64,000 nucleotides of DNA from Labia minor (Eukaryota > Arthropoda > Insecta > Dermaptera > Spongiphoridae): the NCBI GenBank assembly GCA_963082975.1, contig OY720347.1, forward strand, positions 8,476,225-8,540,224. The letters run 5' to 3'. Shown in pieces: positions 22,701 to 37,537 of this stretch; the stretch's first letter is position 1; each line of letters starts with the position of its first letter. The position numbers were made by a program, and so were the translations under genes. Below the pieces are notes generated by a model. It saw nothing but the letters and a program-made list of their open reading frames with translations. It had not been told where the DNA came from and searched no databases.

Positions 22701-25446
22701 ACCCTAGGTTTTCGGCATAAAAAAATAATTATTCATCAGAAATATCAATAATATATTTTTTTAATATTTTTATTATGTAAAATGAAGAATTTATTATTTA
22801 TTTTTAAAAATTTCATTTTTTAATTTTACCGTAAAAATTATGAAAGGTCATCGTACGATGACCCTAGGTTTTCGGCATAAACAAATAATTATTCATCAGA
22901 AATATCAATAATATATTTTTTTAATATTTTTATGATGTAAAATGAAGAATTTATTATTTATTTTTAAAAATTTCATTTTTTAATTTTACCGTAAAAATTA
23001 TGAAAGGTCATCGTACGATGACCCTAGGTTTTAGGCATAATAAAATAATTATTCATCAGAAATATCAATAATATATTTTTTTAATATTTTTATAATGTAA
23101 AATGAACGAATTTATTATTTATTTTTAAAAATTTCATTTTTTAATTTTCCCGTAAAAATTATGAAAGGTCATCGTAGGATGACCCTAGGTTTTCGGCATA
23201 AAAACATAATTATTCATCAGAAATATCAATAATATATTTTTTTAATATTTTTATGATGTAAAATTAAGAATTTATTATTTATTTTTAAAAATTTCATTTT
23301 TTAATTTTACCGTAAAAATTATGAAAGGTCATCTTAGGATGACCCTACGTTTTCGGCATAAAAAAATAATTATTCATCAGAAATATCAATAATATATTTT
23401 TTTAATAATTTTATGATGTAAAATGAACGAATTTATTATTTTTTTTAAAACATTTCATTTTTTAATTTTACCGAAAATATTATGAAAGGTCATCTTAGGA
23501 TGACCCTACGTTTTCGGCATAAAAAAATAATTTTTAGTAAGAAATATGAATAATATATTTTTTTAATATTTTTATGATGTAAAATGAACGAATTTATTAT
23601 TTATTTTTAAAAATTTCATTTTTTAATTTTCCCCTAAAAATTATGAAAGATCATCGTACGATGACCCTAGGTTTTCGGCATAAACAAATAATTATTCATC
23701 AGAAATATCAATAATATATTTTTTTTAATATTTTTATGATGTAAAATGAACGAATTTATTATTTTTTTTAAAACATTTCATTTTTTAATTTTACCGAAAA
23801 TATTATGAAAGGTCATCTTAGGATGACCCTACGTTTTCGGCATAAAAAAATAATTATTCATCAGAAATATCAATAATATATTTTTTTAATATTTTTATGA
23901 TGTAAAATGAACGAATTTATTATTTATTTTTAAAAATTTCATTTTTTAATTTTCCCCTAAAAATTATGAAAGGTCATCGTAGGATGACCCTAGGTTTTAG
24001 GCATAATAAAATAATTATTCATCAGAAATATCAATAATATATTTTTTTAATATTATTATGATGTAAAATGAACGAATTTATTATTTATTTTTAAATATTT
24101 CATTTTTTAATAATCCTGTAAAAATTATGAAAGGTCATCGTAGGATGACCCTAGGTTTTCGGCATAAAAAAATAATTTTTAGTAAGAAATATGAATAATA
24201 TATTTTTTTTAATATTTTTATGATGTAAAATGAACGAATTTATTATTTTTTCTAAAACATTTCATTTTTTAATTTTACCGAAAATATTATGAAAGGTCAT
24301 CTTAGGATGACCCTAGGTTTTCGGCATAAAAAAATAATTATTCATCAGAAATATCAATAATATATATTTTTAATAATTTTATGATGTAAAATGAACGAAT
24401 TTATTATTTATTTTTAAAAATTTCATTTTTTAATTTTCCCCTAAAAATTATGAAAGGTCATCGTAGGATGACCCTAGGTTTTAGGCATAATAAAATAATT
24501 ATTCATCAGAAATATCAATAATATATTTTTTTAATATTATTATGATGTAAAATGAACGAATTTATTATTTATTTTTAAAAATTTCATTTTTTAATAATCC
24601 TGTAAAAATTATGAAAGGTCATCGTAGGATGACCTTAGGTTTTCGGCATAAAAAAATAATTTTTAGTAAGAAATATGAATAATATATGTTTTTTAATATT
24701 TTTATGATGTAAAATGAACGAATTTATTATTTTTTTTAAAACATTTCATTTTTTAATTTTACCGAAAATATTATGAAAGGTCATCTTAGGATGACCCTAG
24801 GTTTACGGCATAAAAAAATAATTATTCATCAGAAATATCAATAATATATTTTTTTAATAATTTTATGATGTAAAATGAACGAATTTATTATTTATTTTTA
24901 AAAATTTCATTTTTTAATTTTACCGTAAAAATTATGAAAGGTCATCGTACGATGACCCTAGGTTTTCGGCATAAACAAATAATTATTCATCAGAAATATC
25001 AATAATATATTTTTTTTAATATTTTTATGATGTAAAATGAACGAATTTATTATTTTTTTTAAAACATTTCATTTTTTAATTTTACCGAAAATATTATGAA
25101 AGGTCATCTTAGGATGACCCTACGTTTTCGGCATAAAAAAATAATTATTCATCAGAAATATCATTAATATATTTTTTTAATAATTTTATGATGTAAAATG
25201 AACGAATTTATTATTTTTTTTAAAACATTTCATTTTTTAATTTTACCGAAAATATTATGAAAGGTCATCTTAGGATGACCCTAGGTTTTCATCATAAAAA
25301 AATAATTATTCTTCAGAAATATCAATAATATATATTTTTAATAATTTTATGATGTAAAATGAACGAATTTATTATTTATTTTTAAAAATTTCATTTTTTA
25401 ATTTTCCCGTAAAAATTATGAAAGGTCATCGTAGGATGACCCTAGG

Positions 25447-26900
25447 TTTACGGCATAAAAAAATAATTATTCATCAGAAATATCAATAATATATTTTTTT
25501 AATATTTTTATGATGTAAAATGAAGAATTTATTATTTATTTTTAAAAATTTCATTTTTTAATTTTCCCCTAAAAATTATGAAAGGTCATCGTAGGATGAC
25601 CCTAGGTTTTAGGCATAATAAAATAATTATTCATCAGAAATATCAATAATATATTTTTTTAATATTATTATGATGTAAAATGAACGAATTTATTATTTAT
25701 TTTTAAATATTTCATTTTTTAATAATCCTGTAAAAATTATGAAAGGTCATCTTAGGATGACCCTAGGTTTTCGGCATAAAAAAATAATTTTTAGTAAGAA
25801 ATATGAATAATATATTTTTTTTAATATTTTTATGATGTAAAATGAACGAATTTATTATTTTTTCTAAAACATTTCATTTTTTAATTTTACCGAAAATATT
25901 ATGAAAGGTCATCTTAGGATGACCCTAGGTTTTCGGCATAAAAAAATAATTATTCATCAGAAATATCAATAATATATATTTTTAATAATTTTATGATGTA
26001 AAATGAACGAATTTATTATTTATTTTTAAAAATTTCATTTTTTAATTTTCCCGTAAAAATTATGAAAGGTCATCGTAGGATGACCCTAGGTTTACGGCAT
26101 AAAAAAATAATTATTCATCAGAAATATCAATAATATATTTTTTTAATATTTTTATGATGTAAAATGAAGAATTTATTATTTATTTTTAAAAATTTCATTT
26201 TTTAATTTTCCCCTAAAAATTATGAAAGGTGATCGTAGGATGACCCTAGGTTTTAGGCATAATAAAATAATTATTCATCAGAAATATCAATAATATATTT
26301 TTTTAATATTATTATGATGTAAAATGAACGAATTTATTATTTATTTTTAAATATTTCATTTTTTAATAATCCTGTAAAAATTATGAAAGGTCATCTTAGG
26401 ATGACCCTAGGTTTTCGGCATAAAAAAATAATTTTTAGTAAGAAATATGAATAATATATTTTTTTTAATATTTTTATGATGTAAAATGAACGAATTTATT
26501 ATTTTTTCTAAAACATTTCATTTTTTAATTTTACCGAAAATATTATGAAAGGTCATCTTAGGATGACCCTAGGTTTTCGGCATAAAAAAATAATTATTCA
26601 TCAGAAATATCAATAATATATATTTTTAATAATTTTATGATGTAAAATGAACGAATTTATTATTTATTTTTAAAAATTTCATTTTTTAATTTTCCCGTAA
26701 AAATTATGAAAGGTCATCGTAGGATGACCCTAGGTTTACGGCATAAAAAAATAATTATTCATCAGAAATATCAATAATATATTTTTTTAATATTTTTATG
26801 ATGTAAAATGAAGAATTTATTATTTATTTTTAAAAATTTCATTTTTTAATTTTCCCCTAAAAATTATGAAAGGTCATCGTAGGATGACCCTAGGTTTTAG
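25447..26900 (+). repeat. 4-unit (644-bp) tandem run, two periods plus flank
   Basis: The right arm TTTACGG occurs at 25447, 26091 and 26735, exactly 644 bp (four units) apart, and the units between are of the same types in the same order. In the related block at 39.9-41.6 kb the same mark falls at 39941, 40585, 40907 and 41550, giving steps of 644, 322 and 643 bp, so these two blocks expanded differently from a common set. A private core change, GGTGATCGTAGG, lies near 26229. Confidence 0.85.
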
Positions 26901-27889
26901 GAATAATAAAATAATTATTCATCAGAAATATCAATAATATATTTTTTTAATAATTTTATGATGTAAAATGAACGAATTTATTATTTATTTTTAAAAATTT
27001 CATTTTTTAATTTTCCCGTAAAAATTATGAAAGGTCATCGTACAGTGACCCTAGGTTTTCGGCATAAACAAATAATTATTCATCAGAAATATCAATAATA
27101 TATTTTTTTAATATTTTTATGATGTAAAATGAAGAATTTATTATTTATTTTTAAAAATTTCATTTTTGAATTTTACCGTAAAAATTATGAAAGGTCATCT
27201 TAGGATGACCCTACGTTTTCGGCATAAAAAAATAATTATTCATCAGAAATATCAATAATATATTTTTTTAATAATTTTATGATGTAAAATGAACGAATTT
27301 ATTATTTTTTTTAAAACATTTCATTTTTTAATTTTACCGAAAATATTATGAAAGGTCATCTTAGGATGACCCTACGTTTTCGGCATAAAAAAATAATTAT
27401 TTATCAGAAATATCAATAATATATTTTTTTAATATTTTTATAATGTAAAATGAACGAATTTATTATTTATTTTTAAAAATTTCATTTTTTAATTTTCCCG
27501 TAAAAATTATGAAAGATCATCGTAGGATGACCCTAGGTTTTCGGCATAAAAAAATAATTTTTAGTAAGAAATATGAATAATATATGTTTTTTAATATTTT
27601 TATGATGTAAAATGAACGAATTTATTATTTTTTTTAAAACATTTCATTTTTTAATTTTACCGAAAATATTATGAAAGGTCATCTTAGGATGACCCTACGT
27701 TTTCGGCATAAAAAAATAATTATTCATCAGAAATATCAATAATATATTTTTTTAATATTTTTATGATGTAAAATGAACGAATTTATTATTTATTTTTAAA
27801 AATTTCATTTTTTAATTTTCCCCTAAAAATTATGAAAGGTCATCGTAGGATGACCCTAGGTTTTAGGCATAATAAAATAATTATTCATC

Positions 27890-28030
27890 AGAAATATCAA
27901 TAATATATTTTTTTAATATTATTATGATGTAAAATGAACGAATTTATTATTTTTTCTAAAACATTTCATTTTTTAATTTTACCGAAAATATTATGAAAGG
28001 TCATCGTACGATGACCCTAGGTTTTCGGCA
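27890..28030 (+). repeat. Hybrid monomer at the left edge of the 25-unit duplication
   Basis: An AATATTATTATGATG unit, normally followed by ATTTTTAAATATTTC and ATAATCCTG, here runs into TTTTTTCTAAAAC. The switch falls in about 27,925-27,955, exactly where alignment to 31,972 and beyond begins, so this is probably the junction of that duplication. Confidence 0.78.
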
Positions 28031-31000
28031 TAAACAAATAATTATTCATCAGAAATATCAATAATATATTTTTTTAATATTTTTATGATGTAAAATGAAG
28101 AATTTATTATTTATTTTTAAAAATTTCATTTTTTAATTTTACCGTAAAAATTATGAAAGGTCATCGTACGATGACCTTAGGTTTTCGGCATAAAAAAATA
28201 ATTTTTAGTAAGAAATATGAATAATATATGTTTTTTAATATTTTAATGATGTAAAATGAACGAATTTATTATTTTTTTTAAAACATTTCATTTTTTAATT
28301 TTACCGAAAATATTATGAAAGGTCATCTTAGGATGACCCTACGTTTTCGGCATAAAAAAATAATTATTCATCAGAAATATCAATAATATATTTTTTTAAT
28401 ATTTTAATGATGTAAAATGAACGAATTTATTATTTATTTTTAAAAATTTCATTTTTTAATTTTCCCCTAAAAATTATGAAAGGTCATCGTAGGATGACCC
28501 TAGGTTTTAGGCATAATAAAATAATTATTCATCAGAAATATCAATAATATATTTTTTTAATATTTTTATAATGTAAAATGAACGAATTTATTATTTATTT
28601 TTAAAAATTTCATTTTTTAATTTTCCCGTAAAAATTATGAAAGATCATCGTAGGATGACCCTAGGTTTTCGGCATAAAAAAATAATTTTTAGTAAGAAAT
28701 ATGAATAATATAGGTTTTTTAATATTTTTATGATGTAAAATGAACGAATGTATTATTTTTTTTAAAACATTTCATTTTTTAATTTTACCGAAAATATTAT
28801 GAAAGGTCATCTTAGGATGACCCTAGGTTTTCGGCATAAAAAAATAATTATTCATCAGAAATATCAATAATATATTTTTTTAATATTTTTATTATGTAAA
28901 ATGAAGAATTTATTATTTATTTTTAAAAATTTAATTTTTTAATTTTACCGTAAAAATTATGAAAGGTCATCGTACGATGACCCTAGGTTTTCGGCATAAA
29001 CAAATAATTATTCATCAGAAATATCAATAATATATTTTTTTAATATTTTTATGATGTAAAATGAAGAATTTATTATTTATTTTTAAAAATTTCATTTTTT
29101 AATTTTACCGTAAAAATTATGAAAGGTCATCGTACGATGACACTAGGTTTTAGGCATAATAAAATAATTATTCATCAGAAATAGCAATAATATATTTTTT
29201 TAATATTTTTATAATGTAAAATGAACGAATTTATTATTTATTTTTAAAAATTTCATTTTTTAATTTTCCCGTAAAAATTATGAAAGGTCATCGTAGGATG
29301 ACCCTAGGTTTTCGGCATAAAAACATAATTATTCATCAGAAATATCAATAATATATTTTTTTAATATTTTTATGATGTAAAATTAAGAATTTATTATTTA
29401 TTTTTAAAAATTTCATTTTTTAATTTTACCGTAAAAATTATGAAAGGTCATCTTAGGATGACCCTACGTTTTCGGCATAAAAAAATAATTATTCATCAGA
29501 AATATCAATAATATATTTTTTTAATAATTTTATGATGTAAAATGAACGAATTTATTATTTTTTTTAAAACATTTCATTTTTTAATTTTACCGAAAATATT
29601 ATGAAAGGTCATCTTAGGATGACCCTACGTTTTCGGCATAAAAAAATAATTTTTAGTAAGAAATATGAATAATATATTTTTTTAATATTTTTATGATGTA
29701 AAATGAACGAATTTATTATTTATTTTTAAAAATTTCATTTTTTAATTTTCCCCTAAAAATTATGAAAGATCATCGTACGATGACCCTAGGTTTTCGGCAT
29801 AAACAAATAATTATTCATCAGAAATATCAATAATATATTTTTTTTAATATTTTTATGATGTAAAATGAACGAATTTATTATTTTTTTTAAAACATTTCAT
29901 TTTTTAATTTTACCGAAAATATTATGAAAGGTCATCTTAGGATGACCCTACGTTTTCGGCATAAAAAAATAATTATTCATCAGAAATATCAATAATATAT
30001 TTTTTTAATATTTTTATGATGTAAAATGAACGAATTTATTATTTATTTTTAAAAATTTCATTTTTTAATTTTCCCCTAAAAATTATGAAAGGTCATCGTA
30101 GGATGACCCTAGGTTTTAGGCATAATAAAATAATTATTCATCAGAAATATCAATAATATATTTTTTTAATATTATTATGATGTAAAATGAACGAATTTAT
30201 TATTTATTTTTAAATATTTCATTTTTTAATAATCCGGTAAAAATTATGAAAGGTCATCGTAGGATGACCCTAGGTTTTCGGCATAAAAAAATAATTTTTA
30301 GTAAGAAATATGAATAATATATTTTTTTTAATATTTTTATGATGTAAAATGAACGAATTTATTATTTTTTCTAAAACATTTCATTTTTTAATTTTACCGA
30401 AAATATTATGAAAGGTCATCTTAGGATGACCCTAGGTTTTCGGCATAAAAAAATAATTATTCATCAGAAATATCAATAATATATATTTTTAATAATTTTA
30501 TGATGTAAAATGAACGAATTTATTATTTATTTTTAAAAATTTCATTTTTTAATTTTCCCGTAAAAATTATGAAAGGTCATCGTAGGATGACCCTAGGTTT
30601 ACGGCATAAAAAAATAATTATTCATCAGAAATATCAATAATATATTTTTTTAATATTTTTATGATGTAAAATGAAGAATTTATTATTTATTTTTAAAAAT
30701 TTCATTTTTTAATTTTCCCCTAAAAATTATGAAAGGTCATCGTAGGATGACCCTAGGTTTTAGGAATAATAAAATAATTATTCATCAGAAATATCAATAA
30801 TATATTTTTTTAATAATTTTATGATGTAAAATGAACGAATTTATTATTTATTTTTAAAAATTTCATTTTTTAATTTTCCCGTAAAAATTATGAAAGGTCA
30901 TCGTACAGTGACCCTAGGTTTTCGGCATAAACAAATAATTATTCATCAGAAATATCAATAATATATTTTTTTAATATTTTTATGATGTAAAATGAAGAAT

Positions 31001-31971
31001 TTATTATTTATTTTTAAAAATTTCATTTTTGAATTTTACCGTAAAAATTATGAAAGGTCATCTTAGGATGACCCTACGTTTTCGGCATAAACAAATAATT
31101 ATTCATCAGAAATATCAATAATATATTTTTTTTAATATTTTTATGATGTAAAATGAACGAATTTATTATTTTTTTTAAAACATTTCATTTTTTAATTTTA
31201 CCGAAAATATTATGAAAGGTCATCTTAGGATGACCCTAGGTTTTCGGCATAAAAAAATAATTATTTATCAGAAATATCAATAATATATTTTTTTAATATT
31301 TTTATAATGTAAAATGAACGAATTTATTATTTATTTTTAAAAATTTCATTTTTTAATTTTCCCGTAAAAATTATGAAAGATCATCGTAGGATGACCCTAG
31401 GTTTTCGGCATAAAAAAATAATTTTTAGTAAGAAATATGAATAATATATGTTTTTTAATATTTTTATGATGTAAAATGAACGAATTTATTTTTTTTAAAA
31501 CATTTCATTTTTTAATTTTACCGAAAATATTATGAAAGGTCATCTTAGGATGACCCTACGTTTTCGGCATAAAAAAATAATTATTCATCAGAAATATCAA
31601 TAATATATTTTTTTAATATTTTTATGATGTAAAATGAACGAATTTATTATTTATTTTTAAAAATTTCATTTTTTAATTTTCCCCTAAAAATTATGAAAGG
31701 TCATCGTAGGATGACCCTAGGTTTTAGGCATAATAAAATAATTATTCATCAGAAATATCAATAATATATTTTTTTAATATTATTATGATGTAAAATGAAC
31801 GAATTTATTATTTATTTTTAAATATTTCATTTTTTAATAATCCTGTAAAAATTATGAAAGGTCATCGTAGGATGACCCTAGGTTTTCGGCATAAAAAAAT
31901 AATTTTTAGTAAGAAATATGAATAATATATTTTTTTTAATATTTTTATGATGTAAAATGAACGAATTTATT
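27949..31971 (+). repeat. 25-unit tandem duplication (4023 bp), copy 1
   Basis: Repeats at 31972 onward with an offset of 4023 bp: ATAGG 28709 and 32732, GACAC 29139 and 33162, CCGG 30234 and 34258. The one-base drift after about 33,427 is explained by an extra base in the T/A tract there. The segment includes the block 26.9-27.2 kb counterpart near 30.8-31.0 kb (AGGAATAAT 30763, TCATTTTTGAATTTT near 31025). Confidence 0.84.
31484..31500 (+). other. 3-bp deletion in T/A tract
   Basis: The unit reads GAATTTATTTTTTTTAAAAC where its type has GAATTTATTA before the eight-T run; one ATT is missing. It appears private to this unit. Confidence 0.8.
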
Positions 31972-34790
31972 ATTTTTTCTAAAACATTTCATTTTTTAAT
32001 TTTACCGAAAATATTATGAAAGGTCATCGTACGATGACCCTAGGTTTTCGGCATAAACAAATAATTATTCATCAGAAATATCAATAATATATTTTTTTAA
32101 TATTTTTATGATGTAAAATGAAGAATTTATTATTTATTTTTAAAAATTTCATTTTTTAATTTTACCGTAAAAATTATGAAAGGTCATCGTACGATGACCT
32201 TAGGTTTTCGGCATAAAAAAATAATTTTTAGTAAGAAATATGAATAATATATGTTTTTTAATATTTTAATGATGTAAAATGAACGAATTTATTATTTTTT
32301 TTAAAACATTTCATTTTTTAATTTTACCGAAAATATTATGAAAGGTCATCTTAGGATGACCCTACGTTTTCGGCATAAAAAAATAATTATTCATCAGAAA
32401 TATCAATAATATATTTTTTTAATATTTTAATGATGTAAAATGAACGAATTTATTATTTATTTTTAAAAATTTCATTTTTTAATTTTCCCCTAAAAATTAT
32501 GAAAGGTCATCGTAGGATGACCCTAGGTTTTAGGCATAATAAAATAATTATTCATCAGAAATATCAATAATATATTTTTTTAATATTTTTATAATGTAAA
32601 ATGAACGAATTTATTATTTATTTTTAAAAATTTCATTTTTTAATTTTCCCGTAAAAATTATGAAAGATCATCGTAGGATGACCCTAGGTTTTCGGCATAA
32701 AAAAATAATTTTTAGTAAGAAATATGAATAATATAGGTTTTTTAATATTTTTATGATGTAAAATGAACGAATGTATTATTTTTTTTAAAACATTTCATTT
32801 TTTAATTTTACCGAAAATATTATGAAAGGTCATCTTAGGATGACCCTAGGTTTTCGGCATAAAAAAATAATTATTCATCAGAAATATCAATAATATATTT
32901 TTTTAATATTTTTATTATGTAAAATGAAGAATTTATTATTTATTTTTAAAAATTTAATTTTTTAATTTTACCGTAAAAATTATGAAAGGTCATCGTACGA
33001 TGACCCTAGGTTTTCGGCATAAACAAATAATTATTCATCAGAAATATCAATAATATATTTTTTTAATATTTTTATGATGTAAAATGAAGAATTTATTATT
33101 TATTTTTAAAAATTTCATTTTTTAATTTTACCGTAAAAATTATGAAAGGTCATCGTACGATGACACTAGGTTTTAGGCATAATAAAATAATTATTCATCA
33201 GAAATAGCAATAATATATTTTTTTAATATTTTTATAATGTAAAATGAACGAATTTATTATTTATTTTTAAAAATTTCATTTTTTAATTTTCCCGTAAAAA
33301 TTATGAAAGGTCATCGTAGGATGACCCTAGGTTTTCGGCATAAAAACATAATTATTCATCAGAAATATCAATAATATATTTTTTTAATATTTTTATGATG
33401 TAAAATTAAGAATTTATTATTTATTTTTTTAAAATTTCATTTTTTAATTTTACCGTAAAAATTATGAAAGGTCATCTTAGGATGACCCTACGTTTTCGGC
33501 ATAAAAAAATAATTATTCATCAGAAATATCAATAATATATTTTTTTAATAATTTTATGATGTAAAATGAACGAATTTATTATTTTTTTTAAAACATTTCA
33601 TTTTTTAATTTTACCGAAAATATTATGAAAGGTCATCTTAGGATGACCCTACGTTTTCGGCATAAAAAAATAATTTTTAGTAAGAAATATGAATAATATA
33701 TTTTTTTAATATTTTTATGATGTAAAATGAACGAATTTATTATTTATTTTTAAAAATTTCATTTTTTAATTTTCCCCTAAAAATTATGAAAGATCATGGT
33801 ACGATGACCCTAGGTTTTCGGCATAAACAAATAATTATTCATCAGAAATATCAATAATATATTTTTTTTAATATTTTTATGATGTAAAATGAACGAATTT
33901 ATTATTTTTTTTAAAACATTTCATTTTTTAATTTTACCGAAAATATTATGAAAGGTCATCTTAGGATGACCCTACGTTTTCGGCATAAAAAAATAATTAT
34001 TCATCAGAAATATCAATAATATATTTTTTTAATATTTTTATGATGTAAAATGAACGAATTTATTATTTATTTTTAAAAATTTCATTTTTTAATTTTCCCC
34101 TAAAAATTATGAAAGGTCATCGTAGGATGACCCTAGGTTTTAGGCATAATAAAATAATTATTCATCAGAAATATCAATAATATATTTTTTTAATATTATT
34201 ATGATGTAAAATGAACGAATTTATTATTTATTTTTAAATATTTCATTTTTTAATAATCCGGTAAAAATTATGAAAGGTCATCGTAGGATGACCCTAGGTT
34301 TTCGGCATAAAAAAATAATTTTTAGTAAGAAATATGAATAATATATTTTTTTTAATATTTTTATGATGTAAAATGAACGAATTTATTATTTTTTCTAAAA
34401 CATTTCATTTTTTAATTTTACCGAAAATATTATGAAAGGTCATCTTAGGATGACCCTAGGTTTTCGGCATAAAAAAATAATTATTCATCAGAAATATCAA
34501 TAATATATATTTTTAATAATTTTATGATGTAAAATGAACGAATTTATTATTTATTTTTAAAAATTTCATTTTTTAATTTTCCCGTAAAAATTATGAAAGG
34601 TCATCGTAGGATGACCCTAGGTTTACGGCATAAAAAAATAATTATTCATCAGAAATATCAATAATATATTTTTTTAATATTTTTATGATGTAAAATGAAG
34701 AATTTATTATTTATTTTTAAAAATTTCATTTTTTAATTTTCCCCTAAAAATTATGAAAGGTCATCGTAGGATGACCCTAGGTTTTAGGCA
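31972..34790 (+). repeat. 25-unit tandem duplication (4023 bp), partial copy 2
   Basis: Second copy, shorter than one full period. It ends near 34,790, where this copy reads AGGCATAATAAAAT while copy 1 reads AGGAATAATAAAAT (30761) and the next units differ. Private changes include GATCATGGTACG near 33785 and a T/A tract length change near 33427. Confidence 0.82.
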
Positions 34791-34889
34791 TAATAAAATA
34801 ATTATTCATCAGAAATATCAATAATATATTTTTTTAATATTATTATGATGTAAAATGAACGAATTTATTATTTATTTTTAAAAATTTCA

Positions 34890-34896
34890 TTTTTAA
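34890..34896 (+). other. 1-bp T deletion before AATAATCCTG
   Basis: Five T follow TTTCA instead of six. It appears private, and is the reverse of the seven-T mark in related units. Confidence 0.8.
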
Positions 34897-35093
34897 TAAT
34901 CCTGTAAAAATTATGAAAGGTCATCGTAGGATGACCTTAGGTTTTCGGCATAAAAAAATAATTTTTAGTAAGAAATATGAATAATATATGTTTTTTAATA
35001 TTTTTATGATGTAAAATGAACGAATTTATTATTTTTTTTAAAACATTTCATTTTTTAATTTTACCGAAAATATTATGAAAGGTCATCTTAGGA

Positions 35094-37354
35094 TGACCCT
35101 AGGTTTACGGCATAAAAAAATAATTATTCATCAGAAATATCAATAATATATTTTTTTAATAATTTTATGATGTAAAATGAACGAATTTATTATTTATTTT
35201 TAAAAATTTCATTTTTTAATTTTACCGTAAAAATTATGAAAGGTCATCGTACGATGACCCTAGGTTTTCGGCATAAACAAATAATTATTCATCAGAAATA
35301 TCAATAATATATTTTTTTTAATATTTTTATGATGTAAAATGAACGAATTTATTATTTTTTTTAAAACATTTCATTTTTTAATTTTACCGAAAATATTATG
35401 AAAGGTCATCTTAGGATGACCCTACGTTTTCGGCATAAAAAAATAATTATTCAACAGAAATATCATTAATATATTTTTTTAATAATTTTATGATGTAAAA
35501 TGAACGAATTTATTATTTTTTTTAAAACATTTCATTTTTTAATTTTACCGAAAATATTATGAAAGGTCATCTTAGGATGACCCTAGGTTTTCATCATAAA
35601 AAAATAATTATTCATCAGAAATATCAATAATATATATTTTTAATAATTTTATGATGTAAAATGAACGAATTTATTATTTATTTTTAAAAATTTCATTTTT
35701 TAATTTTACCGTAAAAATTATGAAAGGTCATCGTACGATGACCTTAGGTTTTCGGCATAAAAAAATAATTATTCATCAGAAATATCAATAATATATTTTT
35801 TTAATATTTTTATGATGTAAAATGAACGAATTTATTATTTATTTTTAAAAATTTCATTTTTTAATTTTCCCCTAAAAATTATGAAAGGTCATCGTAGGAT
35901 GACCCTAGGTTTTAGGCATAATAAAATAATTATTCATCAGAAATATCAATAATATATTTTTTTAATATTATTATGATGTAAAATGAACGAATTTATTATT
36001 TATTTTTAAAAATTTCATTTTTTAATAATCCTGTAAAAATTATGAAAGGTCATCGTAGGATGACCTTAGGTTTTCGGCATAAAAAAATAATTTTTATTAA
36101 GAAATATGAATAATATATGTTTTTTAATATTTTTATGATGTAAAATGAACGAATTTATTATTTTTTTTAAAACATTTCATTTTTTAATTTTACCGAAAAT
36201 ATTATGAAAGGTCATCTTAGGATGACCCTAGGTTTTCGGCATAAAAAAATAATTATTCATCAGAAATATCAATAATATATTTTTTTAATAATTTTATGAT
36301 GTAAAATGAACGAATTTATTATTTATTTTTAAAAATTTCATTTTTTAATTTTCCCGTAAAAATTATGAAAGGTCATCGTACAGTGACCCTAGGTTTTCGG
36401 CATAAACAAATAATTATTCATCAGAAATATCAATAATATATTTTTTTTAATATTTTAATAATGTAAAATGAACGAATTTATTATTTTTTTTAAAACATTT
36501 CATTTTTTAATTTTACCGAAAATATTATGAAAGGTCATCTTAGGATGACCCTACGTTTTCGGCATAAAAAAATAATTATTGATCAGAAATATCAATAATA
36601 TATTTTTTTAATATTTTTATAATGTAAAATGAACGAATTTATTATTTATTTTTAAAAATTTCATTTTTTAATTTTCCCGTAAAAATTATGAAAGATCATC
36701 GTAGGATGACCCTAGGTTTTCTGCATAAAAAAATAATTTTTAGTAAGAAATATGAATAATATATGTTTTTTAATATTTTTATGATGTAAAATGAACGAAT
36801 GTATTATTTTTTTTAAAACATTTCATTTTTTAATTTTACCGAAAATATTATGAAAGGTCATCTTAGGATGACCCTACGTTTTCGGCATAAAAAAATAATT
36901 ATTCATCAGAAATATCAATAATATATTTTTTTAATATTTTAATGATGTAAAATGAACGAATTTATTATTTATTTTTAAAAATTTCATTTTTTAATTTTCC
37001 CCTAAAAATTATGAAAGGTCATCGTAGGATGACCCTAGGTTTTAGGCATAATAAAATAATTATTCATCAGAAATATCAATAATATATTTTTTTAATATTT
37101 TTATAATGTAAAATGAACGAATTTATTATTTATTTTTAAAAATTTCATTTTTTAATTTTCCCGTAAAAATTATGAAAGATCATCGTAGGATGACCCTAGG
37201 TTTTCGGCATAAAAAAATAATTTTTAGTAAGAAATATGAATAATATAGGTTTTTTAATATTTTTATGATGTAAAATGAACGAATGTATTATTTTTTTTAA
37301 AACATTTCATTTTTTAATTTTACCGAAAATATTATGAAAGGTCATCTTAGGATG
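35094..37354 (+). repeat. Long-range duplicated block, copy 2 (offset ~14.65 kb)
   Basis: Partner of 20440-22700, with the same series of marks. It also aligns to about 43.0-45.3 kb (TCAACAG 35451 and 43347, CTGC 36721 and 44618, offset 7896-7897 bp, 49 units), so this neighbourhood exists in at least five places once the 19-unit and 17-unit tandem copies at 46-51 kb are counted. Confidence 0.82.
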
Positions 37355-37374
37355 ACCCTAGGTTTTCGGCATAA

Positions 37375-37537
37375 AAAAATAATTATTCATCAGAAATATC
37401 AATAATATATTTTTTTAATATTTTTATGATGTAAAATGAAGAATTTATTATTTATTTTTAAAAATTTCATTTTTTAATTTTACCGTAAAAATTATGAAAG
37501 GTCATCGTACGATGACCCTAGGTTTTAGGCATAATAA
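37375..37537 (+). repeat. Fused monomer marking a one-unit deletion
   Basis: In the related block at 22.72-23.04 kb two units lie between the ATAGG unit and the AGGCATAATAAAAT unit: a TTATTATG unit and a CATAAACAAA unit. Here only one is present, with the CATAAAAAAAT head of the first and the TTATGATG plus GAAGAA body of the second. The long-range offset drops from about 14,654 to 14,494 bp across it, one unit. Confidence 0.8.
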